From positions 1 through 64,000 of the forward strand of contig CAIZNI010000019.1 of assembly GCA_903934295.1 (NCBI GenBank): a stretch of DNA of 64,000 nucleotides, given 5' to 3'. Origin of the DNA: an uncultured beta proteobacterium. Its GTDB lineage: Bacteria > Pseudomonadota > Gammaproteobacteria > Burkholderiales > Burkholderiaceae_E. Position 1 is the stretch's first letter. Each line of letters begins with the position of its first letter. Shown piece by piece: positions 26,122-34,411 of this stretch. The notes beneath the pieces are model-generated. The model was not told where the DNA came from. It did no database searches and was given only the letters and a program-made list of their open reading frames with translations. The position numbers and the translations under genes were made by a program.

Positions 26122-27560
26122 TGTTCGGTCCAATAAGGGCAGTCGCGGTAGACGATGAGCCTGGCCATCTTCTCTCGATCACAACCGGCCTATCGACCAT
26201 CGGCATCCCCTGCATGGGGTACTGGTACGACCGCGACACCAGCGAGCTGCGCCCGCCGCCGCCAGACGGCGGGTTGCCCCACCTTCGGCTTCTGTTCACC
26301 GATCTGAACCTTGCCGAGCTTGGCGGCGTTCCAGATACCTCAGTTCTTTGGGCCGCCGTGGTCAGCGTGCTCAAGCAGATCGTGTCGAAGGACAGCGGTC
26401 CTTACCTTCTCGTGTTCTGGACCCGTGTCGGCGCGAAGGCGGCCGAGGTCAAGGAAATGCTGTACGCGCGCGCGGAGCAGCTTGAAGGTGTCCCGTGCCC
26501 GATTGATGTCCTTGAGATGTCGAAGGCGCAGTTCCTTGTCGAGCCTCCGAGAGGCAAGGACTTCGACGAAGGCCTGCGCGAGTTCTACGCGGCGCTGCAC
26601 GCGAACATTGACAGGCTGAAGGAAGCGGTGGGCGCCGCTGTCGCGACCAATGCGACCCTGAACGCCGTCTCGGCATGGGAGACGCGCGCCGCTGAAGCGG
26701 CAGCCCTGGCGGTGAACGAGGTTCACAGGTGCGCTAGCACCGATGAGCAGGACCCGGCGAAGATCGGCGAGTCACTGACGCGAGTCGTGGCAAAGATCGC
26801 AGCCGCTGCGGCCGGCGGCGCTGCAGCGCAGGCCGAACCGGCGCGTGCCGTCGATGCGGGGATGCTTGACATCCTGGTGGACCAGTTCGGTTCTTCAGTC
26901 GATGCGCCGGAATACAAGGCAATGGTTGCCGCCGCCATCGGACCGACGCTCGACGGCGAAATCACGTTCGGCGACAACGTTGCAATGCACGCCGAGCTGA
27001 ATACCTTCTTCCACGTAGACCGGCAGATTGCGACGGCCAGATCATGGGACCGGGGGGTCGTCGTCCCTGCACGGCCGCCAATGAACGGCAACGTACTCGG
27101 CTTCAATGCTCGCGAGCTGCTGGGCAGCGAGTTCCTGTTTCCGCCGGAGTTGTTTCCGGAAGCCGAGCGCGATGGCGTCCGGGCGCTGCTGCAGCAGTTC
27201 AGGCTGGCTGCGGAGGTCGTGCTGATCGAGTTGGGCGCGGACTGTGACCACGCGCAGGATCACGACAGGACGCGGCGCTATCTTGTGGGGCTTGAGGTTC
27301 CTCAACAGTTCATACGCCTCGCGAAGGCCCCCGACAACGGCGGTCTTCGAAACGGAGCGCTGGAAATGCTGGGGCCCTGGAAGATCAACGATGTTCCGAC
27401 CTACCTGCTTGTCTCATGCCGGCGGTTCTGGACCTGGCAGCGCCGGGAGCCGCCGCTCGTGGACGCAGTTCGATACCGGCTGCGTGCCTCCGTGGTGGAC
27501 AAGCTGCTTCACCGCTATTCGGCCTGGAGCAGTCGTCCCGGCATCATCGAATTCAGATGA
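26121..27560 (+). CDS. Receiver-domain protein, presumed partner of the GHKL kinase
   Basis: A 479-residue protein with an N-terminal receiver-like domain keeping all key positions: acidic pair in AVAVDDEPG (D11-D12), phosphoacceptor D61 in LLFTDLNL, T101 in LLVFWTRVG, and K135 in VLEMSKAQF. The remaining about 340 residues have no recognised DNA-binding motif; one Ala-rich helical region lies at about 205-245. The GTG start overlaps the last base of the kinase-like gene stop, so the two are coupled. It most likely relays a signal to the downstream nuclease/helicase rather than acting as a transcription factor. Confidence 0.75.
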   Translation: MFGPIRAVAVDDEPGHLLSITTGLSTIGIPCMGYWYDRDTSELRPPPPDGGLPHLRLLFTDLNLAELGGVPDTSVLWAAVVSVLKQIVSKDSGPYLLVFWTRVGAKAAEVKEMLYARAEQLEGVPCPIDVLEMSKAQFLVEPPRGKDFDEGLREFYAALHANIDRLKEAVGAAVATNATLNAVSAWETRAAEAAALAVNEVHRCASTDEQDPAKIGESLTRVVAKIAAAAAGGAAAQAEPARAVDAGMLDILVDQFGSSVDAPEYKAMVAAAIGPTLDGEITFGDNVAMHAELNTFFHVDRQIATARSWDRGVVVPARPPMNGNVLGFNARELLGSEFLFPPELFPEAERDGVRALLQQFRLAAEVVLIELGADCDHAQDHDRTRRYLVGLEVPQQFIRLAKAPDNGGLRNGALEMLGPWKINDVPTYLLVSCRRFWTWQRREPPLVDAVRYRLRASVVDKLLHRYSAWSSRPGIIEFR

Positions 27561-27571
27561 ATTGATCCGCC

Positions 27572-29356
27572 ATGGAGCTGCCGAAAGAGAACGGGCCTGC
27601 GACCACGAAGCCAGCTGCCGCTCCCGCCATCTATCACCTCGCCATAGACCGCTTTCGCGGCATCAAGAGCCTGCGCTGGGCGCCGGCACCGGGCGTAAAT
27701 GTCATCCTTGGCGGCGGCGACGTCGGGAAGACAACCATCCTCGACGCCATCGGCCTGCTGCTCAGTCCGACCAATGCCACGGTCGTATCGGATACGGACT
27801 ACTACCTGCGCAGGGACGAAGATGAGTTCGTCATCGAAGCCATCATCGCGTTGCCGCCCGGCAGCGGCATCAGTCAGTTGACCAGGCCAGCATGGCCCTG
27901 GAACTGGGACGGCACGCAGGCGCTGGTTCCCGACCACAGTGACGATGGTGCACCGGCGGGCGAGCCTGTCTACCGGCTGCGGGTCCGCGGAACCAGTGAC
28001 CTTGAATTGACCTATGAAATTGTCCAGCCCAATGGTTCGCCGGACAGCCTGCCTGTTGCGCTGCGCAGGGCTATAGGTCTTGTCCGGCTAAGCGGCGATG
28101 ATCGCAACGACCGCGATCTTCGTCTGGTCCAGGGATCGGCTCTCGACCGGCTGCTCTCTGACAAGGGGCTGCGCTCAAGGATGGCCAGTGAGCTCGCGAA
28201 GAGCGACGTGCGCAGCGAACTGGGTGAGGAGGCGCGGATAGCGCTCGGTGCGCTGGACACTGTATTCAAGCTGGAGAAGCTTCCGGGCGACCTGGACATC
28301 GCCATCACCGGCGGTCAGGGTGCGTCGGTTGCATCGCTCGTGGGCCTGACGGCCAAGCGGGAAACGGTTCAGCTGCCGCTGGCCAGCTGGGGCGCCGGCA
28401 CACGCCGGCTGTCTGCGCTGACCATCGCTGAACAGATTCAGGGTGAAGCACCAGTCACCCTGGTCGATGAAGTCGAGAGGGGCCTGGAGCCATACCGGCA
28501 GCGTCTGCTCATGGCGAAGCTGCAAGCTGGCTCATCTCAGGTTTTCATCACCACGCACAGCCCGGCCGCAGTGTCGGCGGCATCGCTGGCCCGGCTCTGG
28601 TACGTCGACCATGCCGGCGCAATTGGTCCGCTGGACGGGAAGAAGGTCGACGCCCTGCGCGCCGATGACCCGGAGGCGTTTCTTGCGCGCCTGACGATCG
28701 TCGCGGAAGGTGCAACGGAGGTCGGCTTCGTCAGTGTTCTGCTTGAGCGGGCACTGGGAACGTCACTGCAGGCGCACGGAATCCACATAGCCGATGGCGA
28801 CGGGCACGAGTCAACTATCGGAATACTCGAAGCTCTGGCCGACGGTGGTTTGAGCTTCGGGGGTTTCGCCGACGACGAACAGAAGCACCCCGACCGCTGG
28901 GCAGCGCTGCACAGGCGCCTAGGCACACTGCTCTTCCGGTGGAAGTCCGGCGACATCGAATCCAACATCATTGGGGCAGTCGCCGAGCACCAGCTGGAGA
29001 GATTGCTTAGCGACCCGGCTGGCGAAAAGACCGGGTACCGTCTTCGCACGCTTGCGGACCGGCTGGGCATTTCTGAGAAGGAGTTCGCGCAGCTGCAGGC
29101 CAGGGCCGGCGAGGGGTTCCGCGCCCTGATGATCGAGGCGGCACACGGTAACGTACCCGTTGGCAAGGACGCTCTGAAGAAGGAGTACAAGAATCACGCC
29201 AAGACGTGGTTCAAGAGCGTGGCCGGCGGGCGGGAGATCGCGGACAAGGTCTTTACGCTCGGGCTGTGGCCGGAACTGAAGGCAGACCTTCTGCCGTTCT
29301 GCAATGCAGTGCGAACTGCCGCGCAGCTAGAGCCGCTTGACGACCTCGCGCCGTGA
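27572..29356 (+). CDS. OLD-family ATPase/TOPRIM nuclease (GajA-like)
   Basis: A 594-residue OLD-family protein. The N-terminal ABC-type ATPase has Walker A LGGGDVGKTT (K53), Walker B VTLVDEVERGLEP (D299-E300) and the H-loop ITTHSPAAV. The C-terminal half is TOPRIM-like, beginning IVAEGATEVGF with Glu379 and followed by acidic motifs such as GFADDE. A TOPRIM OLD nuclease directly followed by a UvrD-like helicase gene (GTGA overlap) is the arrangement of Gabija. It lies 11 bp after the receiver gene. It could be an effector that cleaves DNA when released from ATP inhibition, as described for GajA; activation by the phosphorelay is inference. Confidence 0.82.
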   Translation: MELPKENGPATTKPAAAPAIYHLAIDRFRGIKSLRWAPAPGVNVILGGGDVGKTTILDAIGLLLSPTNATVVSDTDYYLRRDEDEFVIEAIIALPPGSGISQLTRPAWPWNWDGTQALVPDHSDDGAPAGEPVYRLRVRGTSDLELTYEIVQPNGSPDSLPVALRRAIGLVRLSGDDRNDRDLRLVQGSALDRLLSDKGLRSRMASELAKSDVRSELGEEARIALGALDTVFKLEKLPGDLDIAITGGQGASVASLVGLTAKRETVQLPLASWGAGTRRLSALTIAEQIQGEAPVTLVDEVERGLEPYRQRLLMAKLQAGSSQVFITTHSPAAVSAASLARLWYVDHAGAIGPLDGKKVDALRADDPEAFLARLTIVAEGATEVGFVSVLLERALGTSLQAHGIHIADGDGHESTIGILEALADGGLSFGGFADDEQKHPDRWAALHRRLGTLLFRWKSGDIESNIIGAVAEHQLERLLSDPAGEKTGYRLRTLADRLGISEKEFAQLQARAGEGFRALMIEAAHGNVPVGKDALKKEYKNHAKTWFKSVAGGREIADKVFTLGLWPELKADLLPFCNAVRTAAQLEPLDDLAP

Positions 29357-29481
29357 GCGACGATAGTGTCAGCGCGGCCTTGCGGTCGGACGCGCAGCTT
29401 GTCGTCGTTGAGGCCCCGGCGGGTTGCGGCAAGACGCACCAGGGCGCGGACTATGCGCGCGAAATCGCTCTTGCGGCTCGT
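29353..29481 (+). pseudogene. UvrD-like helicase (GajB-like), only the N-terminal start remains
   Basis: The GTG at 29353 overlaps the OLD-family stop. The first about 43 residues (SAALRSDAQLVVVEAPAGCG, then KT and HQGADYAREIALAAR) contain a Walker A APAGCGKT typical of the UvrD/Rep/PcrA helicase start. At about 29,480 similarity stops and an IS3-type transposase end begins in another frame. The open frame happens to continue to 29982 but the later part is not helicase. The remaining several hundred codons of a helicase are absent from the window, so the gene is broken. Confidence 0.7.
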
Positions 29482-29632
29482 TCGGACCGACCAACTGCAT
29501 TACGTCACCCGAGCGCAGGCACGATTGGATATCGTCGACTGGATCGAGGGCTTCTACAATCGATTCAGACGGCATTCCTCGATCGGCTATCAGACGTCGG
29601 TAGGCAGGGAACTCGGCCACAAGGCCCCGTAG
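29482..29632 (+). mobile_element. IS3-family transposase remnant (C-terminal end)
   Basis: In a frame shifted from the helicase, about 50 residues match the end of an IS3-family OrfB (DDE) transposase: VTRAQARLDIVDWIEGFYNR, then FRRHSSIGYQT, stopping at TAG 29630-29632. This pattern (ATRAEAR..IEGFYN..RRHS.LGY) is characteristic of the IS3 family. Neither the catalytic DDE region nor clear terminal repeats are present, so this is a scar left after an insertion and deletion. The left boundary is approximate. Confidence 0.8.
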
Positions 29633-29639
29633 GCAGGTG

Positions 29640-29982
29640 TACGCGGAATCGAGGCAAGGTCAAAGCCTGGCTGCTTGCTCTGACGACCAGAGAGTTCGAG
29701 GAGTGGGTTTCGTCGGAGATCGAGAAGTGGTTCGAGTCTCCGCCCGACTGGGCATTCGAAGACGACTACCTTCCGCAGAGCGGTACGGCGCAAGGTGCCG
29801 CCATGGAGTTCTTCCAGTCGATGGATGTCGACCAGCTTGAGACGCTCGGCGTCGAGGTGGTCGAGGGCGAACACCCCGGCAGCACGTACTACGCTGCGGA
29901 GCTGCGAAACGACATCGACCAGGCAAACCGAGCAGCACAACAAGCCGGGATATCCGTTCGATTCGTCGCTGCCAAGAACTGA
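29640..29982 (+). pseudogene. 3' end of an unknown gene after the IS remnant
   Basis: About 110 residues read as real protein: LLALTTREFEEWVSSEIEKW, an acidic middle with DWAFEDDYLP, and a C-terminal block ELRNDIDQANRAAQQAGISV. No family is recognised. The frame has no good start of its own after the IS scar, and probably lost its 5' end in the same event. It may be the end of a further gene of the defence operon. An internal ATG exists at about 29803 but lacks a convincing ribosome-binding site. Confidence 0.45.
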
Positions 29983-30092
29983 CCTGACCCATCCCGCCGG
30001 GCGCCCGCGCTTATCCACGGCCGCGCGATCGGCGCCTCTCACGCAAGACTCGCGCGGCGGTGGGTAAGCCGCCTGAGTCTGCCCTCACCCGT

Positions 30093-30113
30093 GTCGTCAG
30101 CACTGCTGACGAC
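30093..30113. repeat. Perfect inverted repeat, 9-bp arms
   Basis: GTCGTCAGC, a three-base loop (act), then GCTGACGAC. The arm word GTCGTCA recurs in the larger palindrome at 30471-30509. It is not followed by a T run, so it is unlikely to be a terminator. Confidence 0.75.
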
Positions 30114-30470
30114 CAACGCACCCGGGGTCAGCCTGACCGCCGCCACTGCGGTTGCAGCCTGAACACACCTGGCGCAGCATCCCGCCCATCAACCGCTGGC
30201 TGAGTCAGCCCGCTTGATGCCCGTCACCGCATCGCCCAGCCCGCTTCGGCGGGTGCCCCCGCCGGCCTGATCTCCTGCAACCCGGCAGCCGCAAGGCCTG
30301 GAGATACGCGTCCGAGGTCGGCCTCGCCGACATCCCCTGCCCCAGCCTGGCCGAACAGCCCTGCGTGCGTTACCTGCCCCAACAGGGCGGCGACTTGCGC
30401 GCCACGGCCGGCATCGCGCCCTGCTGCAACCTTGGCGGCGCCCTGCCGCGACCTGCTGCGCCAACCGACA

Positions 30471-30509
30471 GCGTCGTCACTACGCGGCTCCAGCCGGTAG
30501 TGACGACGC
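30471..30509. repeat. Perfect inverted repeat, 13-bp arms
   Basis: GCGTCGTCACTAC at 30471-30483 and its exact complement GTAGTGACGACGC at 30497-30509, separated by 13 bases that are themselves partly self-complementary (gcggctccagccg: cggct/agccg). No T run follows. Arms this long are rare by chance and suggest a protein-binding or single-strand hairpin function, for example an origin or recombination site. Confidence 0.85.
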
Positions 30510-30977
30510 GCACGCAGCCCCAGCACGCCCCGGCGTACCCGGGCAATCGCCGGGCTGTCGCAAGTGACGGACCCGCGTGACGGGCTCCGCCGCGCCCTCC
30601 CCGGCCCGCGAAAGCGGCCACCGGAGCGACGTTGACGGTCGCCGACGACCGCCAGCCGCCTGCGCCAGCAGGCACCGTCGACCTGCGCACCGCCCTGCGG
30701 TGCATCCCCTGAGCCCAGGGCATGGGCTCGAGCCGACGGACCGACTTGCCGCAGCAAGCGCCGTCGGGGCCAACGCCGCGTGCCGCGGCGGCCAGCAGCA
30801 AGAACTCGGCACAAGACGGGAGTGGTGTCCCGTGTCCCTCGTGGTTCCCGTTGCGCTCAGGCGCTCGGGACGGACAGAAACACTTACCAGACCGACTTCA
30901 CACCAGCGACAGCGAACCCGCCCGCCCCCCAGGGGCAACCAACCGATCCGACAACGGAGACCGCCAGCAGCAACCGG

Positions 30978-31844
30978 ATGCGCGACCTGAACTACCAGCT
31001 CAAGCAGCTCTGCCACCGCAACCGCGACGGCAGCTTCGCCACGCAGCGCGACCGCGAGCGTGTGCTCGACCTCGTGGCCAACCAGCTCCAGGAGGCGGGC
31101 TTCCGACACCTGGGCGCCACGAGCCTGAAGCCCAAGCATGTGGACGGCCTGGTGGCGCGCTGGCAGGCCGAGGGCCTGGCCATCGGCACCATCAAGAACC
31201 GCATGGCCGAGTTGCGCTGGTGGGCCGAGAAGATCGGCAAGAGCAACGTCATCGCCCGCGACAACCACCACTACGGCATCGGCAACCGGCAGCACGTCAC
31301 CAACGTCAGCAAGGCGCGGGAACTTCAGGGCAGCGACCTCGCCCGGGTGACCGACCCGTACACCGCGATGTCGCTGCGGCTGCAGGCCGCCTTCGGGCTA
31401 CGGCGCGAGGAGTCCATCAAGATCCGTCCGGAATGGGCTGACCGGGGCAACGTGCTAGCACTGAAGGAAACCTGGACCAAGGGCGGTCGAGCGCGCGAGG
31501 TACCTGTCCGCAATGCGGAGCAGCGGCAACTGCTCGATGAGGCGAAGGCTCTGGCCGGCAAGGGCAGCCTCATCCCGGCGGACAAGACCTACGCCGAGCA
31601 GTTGCGCCGCTTCGAGCACCAGTGCGCCGCCGCCGGCATCCACCGGGTGCACGGGTTCCGGCACCAGTATGCGCAGCTGCGTTACCGTGAATTGACGGGT
31701 TGGGCAGCACCTGCAGCCGGCGGGCCGCGGTCACGGGAGCTGACGGCCGCGCAGAAGGCGATTGATCGGGAGGCCCGGCTTACGATCAGCGCGGAGCTGG
31801 GGCATGAGAGGGAGCAGGTGACGGCGGTTTACTTGGGGCGATGA
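30978..31844 (+). CDS. Tyrosine recombinase of the Integrase_1 (PF12835-like) type
   Basis: A 288-residue tyrosine recombinase often found inside ICEs. Start at ATG 30978, MRDLNYQLKQLCHRNRDGSF, which is the usual start of this family; the frame continues further upstream without protein character. An N-terminal SAM-like domain (about 1-100) precedes the catalytic domain: FGLRREESIKI (Arg), HGFRHQYAQLRY (His-x-x-Arg) and ELGHEREQVTAVYLGR (His and Tyr close to the C-terminus). All catalytic residues are present. It sits about 10 kb from the guaA-side integrase, so its role is probably internal, such as dimer resolution or the integration of a module. Confidence 0.85.
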   Translation: MRDLNYQLKQLCHRNRDGSFATQRDRERVLDLVANQLQEAGFRHLGATSLKPKHVDGLVARWQAEGLAIGTIKNRMAELRWWAEKIGKSNVIARDNHHYGIGNRQHVTNVSKARELQGSDLARVTDPYTAMSLRLQAAFGLRREESIKIRPEWADRGNVLALKETWTKGGRAREVPVRNAEQRQLLDEAKALAGKGSLIPADKTYAEQLRRFEHQCAAAGIHRVHGFRHQYAQLRYRELTGWAAPAAGGPRSRELTAAQKAIDREARLTISAELGHEREQVTAVYLGR

Positions 31845-32283
31845 CTGCAATCGACCCATAGCTGAAGTTCAGCAGCCTTGACAGCTGCCTTTCGGCCCTC
31901 CGCCATTTCCGCCTGGAGCTTGATCTCAACGCAAGAAGGCCGACTATGACGCTGCGCGTACGTTGCTGCCTCGCCATGGATGGCAATGCTGCGCCAGAGC
32001 CGAGCCAGCCCGGTACGGCAAGGCGCTGGCAACACAGGAGCGACTCCGCCACGATCCTGTTGGCAAGGAAGCAGTCGTTCCTGCTTGCGTCGATGCAGAC
32101 CTGTGCTTGCAGGTCGAAGGGCGGCAGCACACGCCCCCTTGGAATCACCCGCGTGACTGGGAATCGGAGTCATGGCTTCCGGGGTCATCTTGCAAATGCG
32201 CATCCGTTATCATTAAGCGCATCGCACAAGGGCCTCGGCACTTGTCTCGTCTCTTTCCACTTTCGATCTGCCGAGGTTCCCCC
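31845..32283. other. Gap of about 440 bp before the TonB receptor
   Basis: No convincing gene is seen. Minus-strand frames (for example around 31829-32203) include one stretch with normal composition, VEIKLQAEMAEGRKAAVKAA, which may be the remnant of a gene, but no start, family or partner supports it. The right end holds the candidate metal-regulator operator upstream of the receptor. The left part may also contain a recombination site for the neighbouring recombinase. Confidence 0.4.
32198..32222 (+). promoter_or_regulatory. Candidate Zur/Fur-type operator upstream of the TonB receptor
   Basis: An A+T-rich core, cgttatcattaagcg (32205-32219), contains TTATCATTA, similar to the GATAAT/ATTATC half-sites of Fur-family operators, and is flanked by two GCGCAT copies (32198-32203 and 32217-32222). 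It is 62 bases upstream of the receptor start in otherwise G+C-rich DNA, and a Zur-like repressor is encoded in the same cluster. The match to any Zur consensus is partial. Confidence 0.35.
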
Positions 32284-34410
32284 GTGAAACGCTCCACACG
32301 CGCCGCGCTGCTTTTCTGCTCAGCAGTCCCAACGGCCCATCCAGCCTTCGCCCAGGATACGAACCCAGGCGCGCGGCTGGAGGCTGTCACCGTTACCGGC
32401 ACGCGCCAGGCCTATCAAGGCGACTTCAATCGCCTGGAAACACCGCAAGCCGAACAGTCCATCGATGCGGAGACGCTGCGCGCCTCGGGCGCGGTCAACC
32501 TCTCCCAAGCCTTGGACCTGTCGGCCTCAGTGGCCCGGCAGAACAACTTCGGCGGGCTGTGGAACGCCTTCGCCTTGCGTGGCTTCGTGGGCGACGAAAA
32601 CCTGCCCAGCAACTACCTCGTGAACGGTTTCAATGCCGGCCGGGGCTTCGGTGGGCCGCGGGATCTGTCAGGCATCGAGTCGGTCGAGGTGCTCAAAGGC
32701 CCGCGCGCGGCGCTGTTCGGGCGCGGCGAGCCCGGCGGCACGGTCAACCTGGTGACCAAGCGTCCCACGTTCAAGACGGCTGGCGAGCTCCGCCTGTCCG
32801 CCGGCAGCTTCGAGACCTACCGAGCCGATGCCGACTGGACGACCCCGCTGTCCGATGCCGTCGCCGTCCGCCTGGTCGGCTTCGCCGAAGACGCCGGCAG
32901 CTTCCGCGACACGGTCGAAACCCGCAAGTACGGCATGAGCCCGTCGCTGGCGTGGCGCATCAGCCCGCAAAGCAGGCTGGTCTATGAACTGGAGCTCAGC
33001 CATCAGGAGATCCCGTTCGATCGCGGTGTCCTGGCCATCAATGGCCAACTCGGCCGAATCCCGCAGAGCCGCTTTCTGGGCGAGTCAGGCGACGGTCCGC
33101 TGAAGGCCGACGTGCAGGGCCATCAATTCGAGTTCCAGCACGACTTCAGCAAGGACTGGAGCGCCCTGGTGGGCTTCACCACGCGCAAGACCTCGCTCGA
33201 AGGCTTCTCGACCGAAGCGGAGTTGGCCGCCAACCGCCAGCGCTTGCTGGTGGACGGCCGGACGCTGACCCGGCAACGCCGGTTCCGCGACTACGACGCG
33301 TCCTACCAGGTGATTCGCGGTGAAATCAATGGCCGCTTCCAACTGGCCGGGCTTCAGCACCGGTTGATCTTCGGTGTCGATGCCGACCGTTTCGAAAACG
33401 ACCAGGTCTTCCTGCGCGCCCGCGCGCCCACGCTGGCCAGCAATCCGACGCCGGCCCAACAGCAGGCCATCGACATTTTCAATCCGGTCTACGGCAGCTA
33501 CACCCTGCCCACGCCGACACCGCTCACCAACCGCGTGGAGACGCAAAAGTCGGTGGGCGTGTTCGCGCAAGACCAGATCAACCTGAGCGAGCGTCTGCAA
33601 CTGCGCCTGGGAGCGCGCTTCGATGACTACAGGCAGACCCTTGAGGATCGGGCGGCCAGCCGGGTGTCGACGCAGAAGGAAACGCGCGTCAGCCGGCAGC
33701 TCGGCGTCGTGTACCGGGCGGGGGATGCACTCTCGCTCTATGCCACGTACGGCGAGAACTTCCGCCCGCTGTCCGGTGCGGATGCCCAGGGCAATGGCTT
33801 CGAACCCAACCAGTCCACTTCGGTAGAGGCCGGCGCGAAGTTTTCGCTGGGCGGCATCGACGGCACGGTGGCCGTGTTCCAGGTTAAGCAGAAGAACATC
33901 CTCGTGGCCGCCGATGCCAGCGCAGCAACCCAGCTGGCCATCGGCCAGGCACGAAGCCAGGGCTTGGAGATCGACCTGCAAGGCGAGATCACCAAGGACT
34001 TGAGCCTGTGGGCCTCGTACGCCTATGTCGACGCGAAGACCTCCAACACCTTCAACGACCCCAACTTCGGCGTTGCGGTGCCCGCAGGCTCGCGCTTGCT
34101 CAACGTGCCCAAGCACACGTTGAGCCTGCAACTGGTGAATTCCATGGCCGTGGCCGGGCGAGGCCTGCAGTTCGGCGGCGGCCTCCTTTACGTGGGCCAG
34201 CGTTCGGGCGAGTTCACCACGAACTTCAAGCTGCCGGCCTATACCGTGGCGCGGGCCTTCGCGGCCTATGGGCTGACGAAGTCAACGACCTTGCGCCTGG
34301 ACGTCGACAACCTGTTCAACGAGACCTACTACACCAACTCGTTCTCGGCCCTGTGGGTGCAACCGGGCACACCGCGCAGCGCGCGGGTGTCGGCGGCATT
34401 CAAGTTCTGA
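32284..34410 (+). CDS. TonB-dependent outer-membrane receptor, siderophore-receptor type, in a zinc cluster
   Basis: A 708-residue receptor: signal peptide (MKRSTRAALLFCSAVPTAHP, then AFA), TonB box region LEAVTVTGTR, a plug domain with GFVGDENLPSNYLVNGF and VEVLKGPRAALFGRGEPGG followed by VNLVTKRP, and a C-terminal barrel ending in Phe (VSAAFKF). The plug motifs match ferrisiderophore receptors, but all neighbours point to zinc, so it may import a zinc chelate. The GTG at 32284 is chosen because it begins the signal peptide after a weak GAGG site; the frame is open further upstream without protein character. Confidence 0.88.
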   Translation: MKRSTRAALLFCSAVPTAHPAFAQDTNPGARLEAVTVTGTRQAYQGDFNRLETPQAEQSIDAETLRASGAVNLSQALDLSASVARQNNFGGLWNAFALRGFVGDENLPSNYLVNGFNAGRGFGGPRDLSGIESVEVLKGPRAALFGRGEPGGTVNLVTKRPTFKTAGELRLSAGSFETYRADADWTTPLSDAVAVRLVGFAEDAGSFRDTVETRKYGMSPSLAWRISPQSRLVYELELSHQEIPFDRGVLAINGQLGRIPQSRFLGESGDGPLKADVQGHQFEFQHDFSKDWSALVGFTTRKTSLEGFSTEAELAANRQRLLVDGRTLTRQRRFRDYDASYQVIRGEINGRFQLAGLQHRLIFGVDADRFENDQVFLRARAPTLASNPTPAQQQAIDIFNPVYGSYTLPTPTPLTNRVETQKSVGVFAQDQINLSERLQLRLGARFDDYRQTLEDRAASRVSTQKETRVSRQLGVVYRAGDALSLYATYGENFRPLSGADAQGNGFEPNQSTSVEAGAKFSLGGIDGTVAVFQVKQKNILVAADASAATQLAIGQARSQGLEIDLQGEITKDLSLWASYAYVDAKTSNTFNDPNFGVAVPAGSRLLNVPKHTLSLQLVNSMAVAGRGLQFGGGLLYVGQRSGEFTTNFKLPAYTVARAFAAYGLTKSTTLRLDVDNLFNETYYTNSFSALWVQPGTPRSARVSAAFKF

Positions 34411-34411
34411 A

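Larger units (their letters stand above)
29983..30977. other. Structured non-coding stretch before the internal recombinase
   Basis: Nearly 1 kb of very G+C-rich DNA without a convincing gene. It contains perfect inverted repeats (listed separately), a CCCGC-TTCG-GCGGG hairpin at 30240-30253, and several related GTCGTCA/TGACGAC words. Open frames here are Pro/Arg/Ala-rich and do not resemble proteins. Such a region could hold a transfer or replication origin, an attachment site or a small structured RNA. None of these can be confirmed from sequence alone. Confidence 0.5.

Noticed and set aside
29353-29982. Reading 29353-29982 as one real 209-residue protein
   Set aside because: Its three parts have different origins: helicase start, out-of-frame IS3 remnant, and an unknown 3' end. 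The continuous frame is probably accidental.
30224-30814. A 196-codon minus-strand frame in the gap before the internal recombinase
   Set aside because: The composition is Arg/Gly/Ala-rich and it crosses both arms of the large palindrome; no domain or start signal supports it.
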